64,000 nt of DNA, taken from NCBI GenBank assembly GCA_002490835.1, contig DKUU01000042.1:62001-126000 (forward strand). Reading direction: 5' to 3'. Made by a program: the position numbers and the translations under genes. Source of the stretch: Lachnospiraceae bacterium UBA7196 (lineage in GTDB: Bacteria; Bacillota; Clostridia; Lachnospirales; Lachnospiraceae). This document shows, piece after piece, positions 51,606 to 61,094 of this stretch. Numbering within the stretch: the stretch's first letter is position 1; each line of letters begins with the position of its first letter. The notes beneath the pieces are model-generated. The model was not told the DNA's origin, did no database searches, and worked only from the letters and a program-made list of their open reading frames with translations.

Positions 51606-54600
51606 TTATTCTAACAGGAACATCTGGGCGCGATTTAAGGATACGCTGTCCATGCTGAACGCCTGCACATCCTTTTTCGCCCTCGTATAGTTGTTTGTGA
51701 TCAGCACGCAGATCTGCGACTGCGCGTCGTCTCCCGCCTGCATCGCATCCAAAGGCGCCTTGATACGATAGACCTTACCCGGAACAATGCGGCCATCCGT
51801 CACTTCCACAAGACGATTGTTTTCTACTGTCCAAATGGGGGTTCTATCGGTAAAGTTCGTGTAATCGTTTTCGTTGATCCCGCCATCCGGCAGCAGGAGC
51901 GCCGCATCCGCAGCTGCGCTCGCATTCTTATAATAGAAGGTCGTTGTCGTCGTCTTATCCACGGCAATGTTGTTATCCGTAAAGCGGAAATATACATCCA
52001 CCATATCGCCAAGGATACCGCCCTTCGTGTCTCCACCCTCCTTAAAGGCCACATCGAAGGGAATGGTGACGCTCTCCACCTTTGCCGCGCCGTTAAAGCC
52101 CGCCACTATGGAGACATCCGCCCGATGCACGCCGCCGTTGTAGGCCGCCAGCAAAGCATTCACAAAAATCATACTCTCATTTATCCCGGCTCCCTCCAGT
52201 GTCTCCCCGCTACTTCTGTCATACGTATAGGGATAGGACGACTGTCCCACATATACGACATTTCCCTTGCTATATAAATAGTAGTTATTTCTTCCGTCAC
52301 GGGGCGACACACTGTAACCGCCTTCGTAATCGTCATTCATCAGGGTAAACCATGCCGTTGCATTCGGTTTTCCCTCATCCTGTGTCGTGCCGATATCCAA
52401 CAGATAGTCGGGCATCGAAACCTCCGTGCCGTTAAGGCTGGGCGCCTCTTCAATCGGATACGGCCATCTGGTAATCGCGCCTTCGTTGATCCGTTGTGCA
52501 AGCAGGTCGGCCTTCTTATCAAACATATCAGCCCGAATGCCGTCATAACGGTATTTGATGTCTCTGAAAAGCGAGCCAAGCTTTCCGTAGGTCTGCCCTT
52601 CCTCCTGTCCAAGGACTGCCGCCGATAAGCCAAGCCTGCCCTTGTCTGTCGATGCGCCTGCTGAGGAAACGACCACGCTCCCTCCTTTATCAATGAAATC
52701 ATTGATTTCTGTGGCCACGGGTTCCCCACTTTCGCCAAAGCCCAGCACAATCACATCCCAGCGGGAGAGGTAGTCTGCGTTCTTAGAAAGTCGAAGCGCC
52801 AGTTCAGCCGGCGTCACCGTCTCAAACTTCCAGTTCATCTGCAGACGCGATTCCGCTCCCCGCAGATAATGGGCCAGCAGAGAGTTCTCTACGCTCTCAT
52901 ACTGATTCTGGAGATTGGCTTCATTACCCGCCATTTCGTCTTCCTTTGCCGCCGTGCTATCGAGTACCTGCAGTACCCTGATTTTTGCCGCTTCCCTTCC
53001 GCTTATGGTAAAGCAGCCCTGCACCGCACCGCGCCGATACCGGTTTTCAGCATCCGTCACTTCCAGCTTCCAAGGTACGATACCAAAGTTGATCTCATTA
53101 AAATCAACGCTGATCTTACCGCCGTTCTCCGATTGCTCGTGCTGATAGGTATCAATTTCTTCCTCCGGCGCAAAATAGCCGTCATAATTCAGATCCAGAT
53201 ACAAATGTCGATCCAGATTTCCTCTGTAAGTCTTATCTTCTCCCATGCGATCGCTCGCAATACGATATTCAAACGTACCGCGGGTAATTCCTGCCATATC
53301 CGGTACAGACTGTGTCGCGATCATATCAGAGGCCACTTCGGAATCTTCGCCGCCTTCCGTATTTTCCACATAGAGCGAAACCTTCGGCCGCAGGGCATTT
53401 AACTGCACCGCAAACATGGCGCTGCTGTGTACGTCCTCAATGGTATAGATGCCAATACCGGTCTCCCGATATTCCCCGTCCTGATCCGATCTGCCCATGG
53501 AAATCGCTTTCTTGAGAAAATCATACATCTGCGTATCACGGGCTATATAATCCGTATTGATATCTTTCTCTTCCGCTTTCTGGGCGCTCTTTCCCTTAAA
53601 GCAATCGTTCTCGACCACAATCGGATAACCGGCCCGCAGATAGTCTAAAAGCGCTTCTTTCTTCCGCTGCGTTATATCGTTTGCATCGTATCTGGCATCA
53701 CCGCCGCCGCCCACGCGGTCTCCCGTGTGGTAGACTGTTCCGTTTAAATTTCCGTCATTGTAGACCGTAGACAGCTTTCCTTCACTATCCTTCTCACGGT
53801 AGAGACGCTGCGGACCAGAAAAGCGATGACGGTTTCCGCCGTTTTCTTCACTATCCTTCTCACGGTAGAGACGCTGCCCGTCCAGACCGATAAAGATCAT
53901 GTTATAGTCGGCGTTGATATCCTGATAGCTGCTGTTGAACGCCGCCACCGAACTGATCCTAACATTCGTCTCGATCAACTTAGAGCTTCTGAGGATCTGC
54001 TGCCCTTCGCCGTCTTTATCCTTCTGCCAGTATAGGACGACCCGTCCCTTTTCCACGTCCGCGTCACGGTGCAGATCGGAGTCTGTATTTGCCGTCGGCT
54101 GCAGTTCCAGAATCGAAAGGTCCTTATATTCTCCGACCAATCCCAGAGAGTAGTTAATAATATACTGCACGGCCATCGCTTTGCTGATATTCTCCGATAT
54201 CCGCTCATCCTCCGAAAGCAGGGCATTCTCCGCACGAATCGCCGCTAATACCTCGGAAAAACCCGCCGAAGCTTCGCTCTTCTCCATCTCATTCGGGAAG
54301 TCGTCCCCCACCAGACCATTTACCACATAAACATTTCGGTTTACATAATGATATCCGTTGTCCGTTTTATCCGGATATTCCTTGGAGTCCTTATTGACAT
54401 TCATCCAAATGTTATCGGCCAGATTTCCCGTTTTTCCCATCTCGTGATAGAAAGCGGCAAGATCCTTTTTCAGGAAGGCTTTTGCCAGACTCTGATAATA
54501 GGAACCCGGATAGTCCTCGCCCTGCGCGGCTCCGTAGTCCACGATAACCGGTTTCGACTCCTCAACAGCCCCATACAGCAGACTCTGAATCACCTCTTTA

Positions 54601-57353
54601 GAGATATCTCCCAGCCCGTCATCGACGTTTCCTTTTGTCTCCGTATAAATATAACTTTTATTTTCAAAATTCGGACCTTTGCCGTCCTCCAGATAGACAA
54701 GGTCGGCCTCCTGTATCATTCCGGGTTCCACATCCTGGGCAAGCACCGTGTTCACCTGAACTGTAAAGTTATTAGACGCATTGTCCTGTCCCGGATGGGT
54801 ATTGAACACATACTGCCTCAGCCAGTCCTTACCGCCGGTGCACCGCATATATACAGGCGCATTCTGCACTTCGACCAAACCATATCCAACGATTGCCGAC
54901 GACTGTGCATATTCCTGCATCTGCTGGTCATCAGCATCCTGCATTTCTTCACCCTGCTGCACACCCCCCGTCATTGCAGCAATGTATTCTTTTTTCTTAT
55001 CTCTCTCAATCTTATACGATCCCTGTCCGGGGCCGACATATAAAAACTTTCCCTTAAGATCAGCTTCACCTGCAGCATCTTCAGCCGTTGCTTCCCCGTA
55101 TGTTCCAAGATTGTCAGGCAGTCCTCCTTCTAATACATAGCTGTCCCACGGGGCCGCACTATCCGCCAAAACCGGATTTACTTCACAGACCTGATAGAGG
55201 AACTCTTCCTGCTCCGTCTCTGCATAAGCAAACTCTAATACCCAGTACGTACCGTCAGGCGGCATTTCCTGCTGCACAGGCGTTTGCTCCGGATTCGCAG
55301 TCTGATCTCCGTCCGGATTCGGTGTCGGTGTCGGCGTCTGGTTTCCGCCTTCTTCCGGATTCGGTGTCGGCGTCGGTTCTCCGCCCTCGTCCGGATTCGG
55401 TGTAGGCGTCGGTTCCCCGCCTTCGTCCGGATTCGGTGCAGGCGTCGGTTCTCCGCCTTCTTCCGGATTCGGTGTAGGCGTCGGTTCCCCGCCTTCTTCC
55501 GGATTCGGTGTAGGCGTCGGCGTCGGTTCCCCGCCTTCTTCCGGATTCGGTGTAGGTGTCTGATTCCCGCCTTCATCCGGATTCGATGTAGGTGTCTGAT
55601 TCCCGCTCTCGTTCGGATTCGGGTCAGCATCCGCAGACGCAAGTAATATAGGGTCACCCGTGCTCACAAGCAGATACCAGCCGCCTACTGTCTTGCGGAC
55701 AGCCTGCGTCCGAAAAGCGGATGCCACAGGCTCATTCTGCACCGGTTCCGCTGCTGCAGGTTCTTCCGGTTGAGGTTCCGCCGGACCTTCCGGACCGGGT
55801 GTCTGTGCCGGATCATCAGGACCCGGTGCTGGCGTCGGTTCTTCAGGGCCCGGCACCGGTGTCGGGTCGTCTGGACCCGGTGTCGGCGTCGGATCATCCG
55901 GAACCGGCGTTGGTGTCGGGTCTTCTGGACCAGACGTCGGTTCATCCGGACTCGGTATCGGCGTCGGATCATCGGGCCCCGGCGTCGGTGTCGGGTCGTC
56001 TGGACCCGGCGTTGGTGTCGGGTCGTCTGGATTTGGTGTTGGTGTCGGGTCGTCTGGATTTGGTGTTGGTGTCGGGTCGTCTGGACCCGGTGTTGGTGTC
56101 GGATCGTCTGGATTTGGTTTCGGCTTATCCGAATCGGGCTTATCCGTCTTTGACTCCCCCGCATCTTCCGGTTCGGAGTTTTCCGCCTGCGGCTCCGTAG
56201 GCAGACTATCCCTCACATCCTTGATCATACCGATATAACGGTATTTGCCGTCCTCAACACGATATACTCCCGTCGTTTCAGGATAATCCGCAAAATTCTC
56301 GCTCCGTCTCTCAAGACGATAGCCCTTCGTTGCCATCGTGGAATCGCCAAAAATGACATGATAATCTCCCGCGGCGGTTTTCAAGGTATAAATACCGTTT
56401 AGCGATAATACAGACCTGCCGGAATCCTCAAAAAGGCCATTATTCTCCCCCAGCTCATAGTCAAATCCGGACGTATTTGTCTGACCTTCACCCAACTTCG
56501 TCACGCCGGCAACCAGCCTCCCTGTGGGGACAGTTCCCACAGCCGGCAGCTTCACCGTACCGTCTGCATTCCACTCAAGCGCAAACTCCTTCTGCGCAAA
56601 TATCTGCGTCCAGCCGGTCAGATTCTGATTTTTCTCCGTACCAGCGTAAGCCTCCCGATAAGAAAGTCCGCTAAAAGCATTGATAACGGGATCGACCAAA
56701 TCATTCCTCGCTTTAAAAGTATAGAGGTTTTCTTTTCCCTCCCCCTCAAAAATACGCGCGAGATCCTTCTGGACCGGCGACTGCCCCGGCGCATAATATC
56801 CGATCGTACCAAGAGAAAAATCATAGGTACCACCGTTCGCTAAGGTAACATGCGCCGTTCCGGGTACAATATCCAGAATGACAAAGGGCTCCGCATTATG
56901 CTCCTGTACGACCTGCCCTATGCCACCGAGGGACTGTCTCTCCTTCGCCAGCACTTCAGGCGCGGACATCCGGCCCGGCACCACATAGAGTCCCGTCACC
57001 ACGAGCGCAGCCGCCACCGCGACCGCCGTCGCCCGCCCGAAGATTTTCTTCACAGAGACGCGTTTGCGCGGCACATAGGCTGTAACCTTCGGCATCTCCT
57101 CTATCCGGCGTTCGTTCTCTTCACGCAGCTCTTTTACCAGCGCCCGCAGCTCTTTTTCCGCCTGCGCGCTGCCGCTGTCGGTCGTTCCTACGGACGCATC
57201 CGCACTCTTTTTCTGCTTCGACGACCGGATGCGCCAGAACGCGGCAAAGGCCGCCGCCGTTCCTACCAGAAACGCCAGAAAAACGACAATCGGGTGAACC
57301 GGCTTTTTATCTGTCTTTCGCCGCATATTCATTTTTGATACGTTTTTCCCCAT
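51606..57353 (-). CDS. Very large DUF5057-like membrane-anchored surface protein with Pro/Thr repeats
   Basis: A 1915-aa protein, last gene of the pilus-like cluster. Two hydrophobic helices near the N-terminus (about 20-41, PIVVFLAFLVGTAAAFAAFW, and about 108-128, AVAVAAALVVTGLYVVPG) flank a charged coiled-coil. A conserved-looking domain with FVILDIVPGTAHV follows. Two Pro/Thr-rich repeat tracts (about 405-525 and 570-690) precede a 1200-residue region with DUF5057-like features (LSILELQPTANTDS, DVIVLGFGESGEPVATEIND). No LPXTG motif is seen at the C-terminus. The start, 14 nt after the upstream gene, has AGAGGG upstream. A role in pilus assembly or cell contact is inferred from neighbours only. 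Confidence 0.75.
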   Translation of the reverse strand: MGKNVSKMNMRRKTDKKPVHPIVVFLAFLVGTAAAFAAFWRIRSSKQKKSADASVGTTDSGSAQAEKELRALVKELREENERRIEEMPKVTAYVPRKRVSVKKIFGRATAVAVAAALVVTGLYVVPGRMSAPEVLAKERQSLGGIGQVVQEHNAEPFVILDIVPGTAHVTLANGGTYDFSLGTIGYYAPGQSPVQKDLARIFEGEGKENLYTFKARNDLVDPVINAFSGLSYREAYAGTEKNQNLTGWTQIFAQKEFALEWNADGTVKLPAVGTVPTGRLVAGVTKLGEGQTNTSGFDYELGENNGLFEDSGRSVLSLNGIYTLKTAAGDYHVIFGDSTMATKGYRLERRSENFADYPETTGVYRVEDGKYRYIGMIKDVRDSLPTEPQAENSEPEDAGESKTDKPDSDKPKPNPDDPTPTPGPDDPTPTPNPDDPTPTPNPDDPTPTPGPDDPTPTPGPDDPTPIPSPDEPTSGPEDPTPTPVPDDPTPTPGPDDPTPVPGPEEPTPAPGPDDPAQTPGPEGPAEPQPEEPAAAEPVQNEPVASAFRTQAVRKTVGGWYLLVSTGDPILLASADADPNPNESGNQTPTSNPDEGGNQTPTPNPEEGGEPTPTPTPNPEEGGEPTPTPNPEEGGEPTPAPNPDEGGEPTPTPNPDEGGEPTPTPNPEEGGNQTPTPTPNPDGDQTANPEQTPVQQEMPPDGTYWVLEFAYAETEQEEFLYQVCEVNPVLADSAAPWDSYVLEGGLPDNLGTYGEATAEDAAGEADLKGKFLYVGPGQGSYKIERDKKKEYIAAMTGGVQQGEEMQDADDQQMQEYAQSSAIVGYGLVEVQNAPVYMRCTGGKDWLRQYVFNTHPGQDNASNNFTVQVNTVLAQDVEPGMIQEADLVYLEDGKGPNFENKSYIYTETKGNVDDGLGDISKEVIQSLLYGAVEESKPVIVDYGAAQGEDYPGSYYQSLAKAFLKKDLAAFYHEMGKTGNLADNIWMNVNKDSKEYPDKTDNGYHYVNRNVYVVNGLVGDDFPNEMEKSEASAGFSEVLAAIRAENALLSEDERISENISKAMAVQYIINYSLGLVGEYKDLSILELQPTANTDSDLHRDADVEKGRVVLYWQKDKDGEGQQILRSSKLIETNVRISSVAAFNSSYQDINADYNMIFIGLDGQRLYREKDSEENGGNRHRFSGPQRLYREKDSEGKLSTVYNDGNLNGTVYHTGDRVGGGGDARYDANDITQRKKEALLDYLRAGYPIVVENDCFKGKSAQKAEEKDINTDYIARDTQMYDFLKKAISMGRSDQDGEYRETGIGIYTIEDVHSSAMFAVQLNALRPKVSLYVENTEGGEDSEVASDMIATQSVPDMAGITRGTFEYRIASDRMGEDKTYRGNLDRHLYLDLNYDGYFAPEEEIDTYQHEQSENGGKISVDFNEINFGIVPWKLEVTDAENRYRRGAVQGCFTISGREAAKIRVLQVLDSTAAKEDEMAGNEANLQNQYESVENSLLAHYLRGAESRLQMNWKFETVTPAELALRLSKNADYLSRWDVIVLGFGESGEPVATEINDFIDKGGSVVVSSAGASTDKGRLGLSAAVLGQEEGQTYGKLGSLFRDIKYRYDGIRADMFDKKADLLAQRINEGAITRWPYPIEEAPSLNGTEVSMPDYLLDIGTTQDEGKPNATAWFTLMNDDYEGGYSVSPRDGRNNYYLYSKGNVVYVGQSSYPYTYDRSSGETLEGAGINESMIFVNALLAAYNGGVHRADVSIVAGFNGAAKVESVTIPFDVAFKEGGDTKGGILGDMVDVYFRFTDNNIAVDKTTTTTFYYKNASAAADAALLLPDGGINENDYTNFTDRTPIWTVENNRLVEVTDGRIVPGKVYRIKAPLDAMQAGDDAQSQICVLITNNYTRAKKDVQAFSMDSVSLNRAQMFLLE
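53781..53876 (-). repeat. 30-bp direct duplication inside the DUF5057-like gene
   Basis: A 30-bp block at 53781-53810 recurs at 53847-53876, 66 bp (22 codons) apart and in frame. The protein therefore shows QRLYREKDSE twice around a short basic spacer. Confidence 0.85.
55290..55640 (-). repeat. 36-bp coding tandem repeat (NPxEGGxPTPTP)
   Basis: About eight imperfect units of 36 bp (some 42 bp) encode NPDEGGEPTPTP-like modules. This makes a stiff Pro/Thr-rich stalk of about 120 residues and a likely site of slippage-driven length variation. Confidence 0.9.
55790..56125 (-). repeat. 27-bp coding tandem repeat (PDDPTPTPG)
   Basis: About twelve imperfect 27-bp units encode PDDPTPTPG/N variants. 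It is an independent repeat family from the one at 55290-55640, separated from it by about 50 residues. Confidence 0.9.
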
Positions 57354-57366
57354 AAACTATACCCTC

Positions 57367-60300
57367 TTATTCATTTACCTTCGTCCAGCTTGTCGCACCG
57401 TCCGTCCATTCGTAAGTGGCAAATTTCTGTGCTTCATAATACTTATTAATAAATATGATTCTGTGAACATTTCCAACACGCTCATATTTTATTCTCGCAC
57501 TATCTTTTATCCATGTAGTTGTATTCCCGACCTCATCAAATGCCACATGGCTGTCATTGCCATCAATTTTAACCACGCCGCCCTTAAACGGGAAACTATC
57601 CTCCGACGGCAACGGGAAATACATCTTGTAAGGCTTTCCGTCTATCATGAAATTCTCCAGATTAAACTCCATATTCCTTTCCGTAATAGCTGTGCCGGAT
57701 CTGGAAAATGACCACTTTTTATCATCCTTGCCGCACTGATAGATACCATAGGAATACGTGCGGATTTTTTTCTCCCCCGGAAGGAACTCCTCCACAAACG
57801 GCTCTACCTCCCAGACTTCCGGTTTCGAGACATAGTGATATTTGATATAGGCAAACGTAACCTGTTTCGCATTGCCCCATTGGTCCGCACCCGCTACCGT
57901 CATGCCGCCAGCGGTCTGCCACTCCATATTATTCATATCCGGAAACTGCGGACTCTTCTCCATCTCCGACGGAAGCGGGAACATTGCTTTTCCCGTAAAC
58001 CGTTCATGGTTGATATCCATGGTAAATTCCGAAGTAATCTTCACATGGATCGTACTCTCGTCAAACTCATAGTAGCGCAATTTCCGCTCCGCATAATAGT
58101 CAAAGCCCTGATAGCCGACAATCTCATAGTCTTTGTATCTCTCATTCTTATATAACATACCGGGAACAATACGATAACTGCCGCAGGCCTTAAGTCTTCT
58201 GCCCTGATCATTTACCTGCATAAAGGGATCGCCGCCGGGACTAACTGACACCGCGCCGTCCCCAAACGATTTGCTTCCCTGATAAGACATCGTGTCCTCA
58301 TCGTAATAATAAATTTTATTCCACTCAGACTGACCTTCCTCCTGTCTGTAGGTGCTGTAAACCATACCGTCCATACCTGCATTGCCTTCGATATTCTCGT
58401 ATGGAGAAGTGCCATCCAGTTTTGCGGGTGCTATCTTCTCAACGAGACGGTCTCCGCTGTAAACATTGACGGTATCATAGTAGATGTTTTTCCCCCGATA
58501 TTCCTCTCCCTTATAGCAAAAAGTAACCATTGGTCGATCCAGCTTGGCGTAATACACCTTACCGTGCCGGTATTTCGTTCCGGTATACCCTTCCGCCGCA
58601 GTATTACCCTTTATATTCTCAGAATACTCCTTCCAGATCGTCTCATTGTCATCCGCAGTACCGCCCTGCCCCTCTATATATCCTTCATCCGGTACTGGGA
58701 AAATTGCCTGTATATAGAAGGTATAACTTCCGTTCAGATCCAGATCGAACAGGTCGGGACAGATACGGTAGTTTGCGCCGCCGCCGATGGTAAAATGCAG
58801 CAGTATCCTGTCCTCCATCTTTTTGGGTCTGGAATTATCCACCACACGAATAGCCGTCAGATACTTCGGGTAGTCTGTAGGCAATCCCTTACGGATCGAT
58901 TCATCCAGCGTCTGCTCCCCATATTTTAGCTTGCCGCCGTACGGTTCCGCATCCTCTTTCCCTTTCACCACCTTAAAGCTGATAGCGCCCGGCACCCAGC
59001 CGGAAGGCCTGCCGTAAGTGTTGTCGCACAGAGCTAACAGCGAAAGCGCCTGCACCACAAAACCGTGCGTGACATTTTCATCTGAAGTCGGCGCAGTCGA
59101 CGCAATCTTAAGCGTTACGCTGTTCGGTGCCTGATCTTCAAGAGTCGCATAATCCACATTATAGCCGTTGGGCTCATATACGCGCCATACTTCACTCCTT
59201 CCGCGCGGATTTCCCGTATACGCTACCTGTTTATCAATCGTAGTGTCCTCGCCGCAGACGCTGCAGACTTCCTCCAGCTTATAGCCCTGCACATCCGCAG
59301 TGATCGTATAGGTGCCGCCCGGCGATACCAGATAGGTATCCCCTTCTTTATCCGCATTTGCCGCCAGATTGACCGTCCTGACCCGTTTGATATGAACCGT
59401 CACGGAGCAGGTAGCCGGCAGGCCGTCCGATCCCACCGCGTTGGTCGTAATCTTGAGCTTAACGTCTCCCCCCGGTTCGTCTGTCGCTACTTTTAAGATT
59501 CCGTTGGCCGCATCCGTAAACTGCGTGCCGCCCGAAGGACTGTTCGATGTTTCGACAGACCATGTAACGCTCCTGTCCGTCACGTTCTCGCCCGTCACTT
59601 TGGGCGTGGAAAAATGATAGGTCTCGCCGGGCTCGATAATAACGCCAAAATCTCTGGCCGCTACGGAGATGGTCTTTCTCTTATTGACCGGATCGAGTTC
59701 CGCGTCGTTAACGCCCACCTTATTGCGGATGGTAACGTTGTTAGAGGTGACATACTCTTTTACGCCGTCCACAAAAGTCAGAGAAAGCTGCACCACCCGC
59801 TTCTCCTCCAACTGACTTAAATCCACCGAAAAATCCGTCACGCGCGTGGCCAATACCACCCAGTCAGGATTCGTGGGATCAAAATTCGGAAAATGAATGT
59901 CCGCCGTTTTCACATGCGTATCCGGATCGACAGCCAACTCCGTATAATAAAGCTTCTCGTCATCCTTGCTCCAATAAAACTGATAGTGCTTATTTCCGTT
60001 TCCTTCCGCCACCTTTACGGTAGGCGCGCCGCTGGGATCCACATTTTCTTCCACCACACCGTTAATCATAACAAGACTCTTATCCTTAGGCGTAAAGGAA
60101 AACTCCGCGTCCTTCAAGGCATTCTCCTTTGTCGTCCCGCCTGCGTCAAAACCTGTATAGGTCACGCTTCTGGTGGTGTCGATCAGCAGGTCCGACATCT
60201 GATTGAGGGCAAGCTGCGATTCCTGCTGGACGTTGATATCGCTGTTTCCCGCCGCGTAGCTTCTGGAGCCGACCAGAATAAACCCGCACACCGACGCCAC

Positions 60301-60369
60301 GACGATGGACAGGATCGCCACCGCGATCAACAATTCCACTATGGTAAAACCTTTCTGATCTCTTTTCAT
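57367..60369 (-). CDS. Giant type IV prepilin-like protein with Ig-like domains
   Basis: A 1000-aa protein starting with a class III prepilin signal: DQKG, cleavage, then FTIVELLIAVAILSIVVASV with Glu at +5, so it should be processed by a prepilin peptidase and enter a pilus. After the pilin helix and a small pilin-like domain come Ig-like segments (about 235-340, with SVTWSVETSNSPSGG, and 340-450, holding a CSVC pair). A long Tyr/Gly-rich region follows with recurring short strands (YRIVPGMLYKN, NYRICPDLFDL). Ordinary pilins are 120-250 aa, so this is probably a tip or adhesive subunit. ATG 60369 is favoured by AAGG eight bases upstream (another ATG at 60375). Confidence 0.82.
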   Translation of the reverse strand: MKRDQKGFTIVELLIAVAILSIVVASVCGFILVGSRSYAAGNSDINVQQESQLALNQMSDLLIDTTRSVTYTGFDAGGTTKENALKDAEFSFTPKDKSLVMINGVVEENVDPSGAPTVKVAEGNGNKHYQFYWSKDDEKLYYTELAVDPDTHVKTADIHFPNFDPTNPDWVVLATRVTDFSVDLSQLEEKRVVQLSLTFVDGVKEYVTSNNVTIRNKVGVNDAELDPVNKRKTISVAARDFGVIIEPGETYHFSTPKVTGENVTDRSVTWSVETSNSPSGGTQFTDAANGILKVATDEPGGDVKLKITTNAVGSDGLPATCSVTVHIKRVRTVNLAANADKEGDTYLVSPGGTYTITADVQGYKLEEVCSVCGEDTTIDKQVAYTGNPRGRSEVWRVYEPNGYNVDYATLEDQAPNSVTLKIASTAPTSDENVTHGFVVQALSLLALCDNTYGRPSGWVPGAISFKVVKGKEDAEPYGGKLKYGEQTLDESIRKGLPTDYPKYLTAIRVVDNSRPKKMEDRILLHFTIGGGANYRICPDLFDLDLNGSYTFYIQAIFPVPDEGYIEGQGGTADDNETIWKEYSENIKGNTAAEGYTGTKYRHGKVYYAKLDRPMVTFCYKGEEYRGKNIYYDTVNVYSGDRLVEKIAPAKLDGTSPYENIEGNAGMDGMVYSTYRQEEGQSEWNKIYYYDEDTMSYQGSKSFGDGAVSVSPGGDPFMQVNDQGRRLKACGSYRIVPGMLYKNERYKDYEIVGYQGFDYYAERKLRYYEFDESTIHVKITSEFTMDINHERFTGKAMFPLPSEMEKSPQFPDMNNMEWQTAGGMTVAGADQWGNAKQVTFAYIKYHYVSKPEVWEVEPFVEEFLPGEKKIRTYSYGIYQCGKDDKKWSFSRSGTAITERNMEFNLENFMIDGKPYKMYFPLPSEDSFPFKGGVVKIDGNDSHVAFDEVGNTTTWIKDSARIKYERVGNVHRIIFINKYYEAQKFATYEWTDGATSWTKVNE

Positions 60370-60426
60370 ACGCATTTCCTTCCCCCGCTATCTGCCTCAC
60401 ACACCACCGACGCAACTACCTTCCGC

Positions 60427-60981
60427 TTACGGCACCGCCTTAAGTTCGGCCTTACCTGTAAGCTCCGTCAACGTGATCTCATACTTCTTGCTGCCACCCT
60501 CCACATAAATCACCTCGTAGAGAGGGTTGCTTCCATCCGTTGTCAGGCCGCCGGTCGCCCGGTCAAACCTGATCTGTATCTTATCTCCCGCCGTAAGCTC
60601 CGTTTTGGTGCCGGTTTTGGGTTTATAGGCCACAAACACCCTTTTGGGGCCTACCTTCTGCGGCTCTGACTCCACATAGTCTCCGGCGCTGTTATCCCAG
60701 ACATACATCTTTGTGTACACATTTTCATTCGACGCGTCCCGATACAGCTCCATGTAGGCCGCCGACTTTCCCATTGTCGTCACCTTGCAGTCCGCAATGG
60801 AACGCTGGATGTCATTGGCGGTACTTTTTGCGTTAGCGCTAAAAATCAGGATGACGGAAAAGAACACCGTCGTCAGAATGACTGCCATAATAGCAAGCAC
60901 AATGACCAGTTCCATCAAAGAATAACCATCGTTATTAAAATAACAACTTCTATTATTTCTCCCTCTATGCAGTTCGCTCAT
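60427..60981 (-). CDS. Type IV prepilin-like protein (minor pilin)
   Basis: A 184-aa protein with a class III signal: NNDG, cleavage, YSLMELVIVLAIMAVILTTV with Glu at +5. The remainder is a typical small pilin-like alpha/beta domain (AYMELYRDASNENVYTKMYV, IQIRFDRATGGL). ATG 60981 has only a weak site; a TTG at 61002 with AAGGAA upstream is the alternative. It lies between the PilX-like and giant prepilin genes, consistent with a minor-pilin set. Confidence 0.85.
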   Translation of the reverse strand: MSELHRGRNNRSCYFNNDGYSLMELVIVLAIMAVILTTVFFSVILIFSANAKSTANDIQRSIADCKVTTMGKSAAYMELYRDASNENVYTKMYVWDNSAGDYVESEPQKVGPKRVFVAYKPKTGTKTELTAGDKIQIRFDRATGGLTTDGSNPLYEVIYVEGGSKKYEITLTELTGKAELKAVP

Positions 60982-61094
60982 GTTATATCTCTCTGCACTC
61001 AAACTTTCGTTTCCTTCCTGCCATTTCCTATATGATCAGTTTCCTGCCGCAGCTCTTTCCCAGCCTTTTGAAACCTCTGTCCCCTGTACAAAGT

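Noticed and set aside
55290..56125. Regular repeats considered as a CRISPR array
   Set aside because: Units are contiguous, in frame and code for Pro/Thr modules; there are no unique spacers and no cas genes.
55284..56153. Plus-strand frames with repeated Arg/Cys-rich units across the repeat tracts
   Set aside because: They are the antisense reading of the Pro/Thr tandem repeats, which stay open in several frames because the units are multiples of three.
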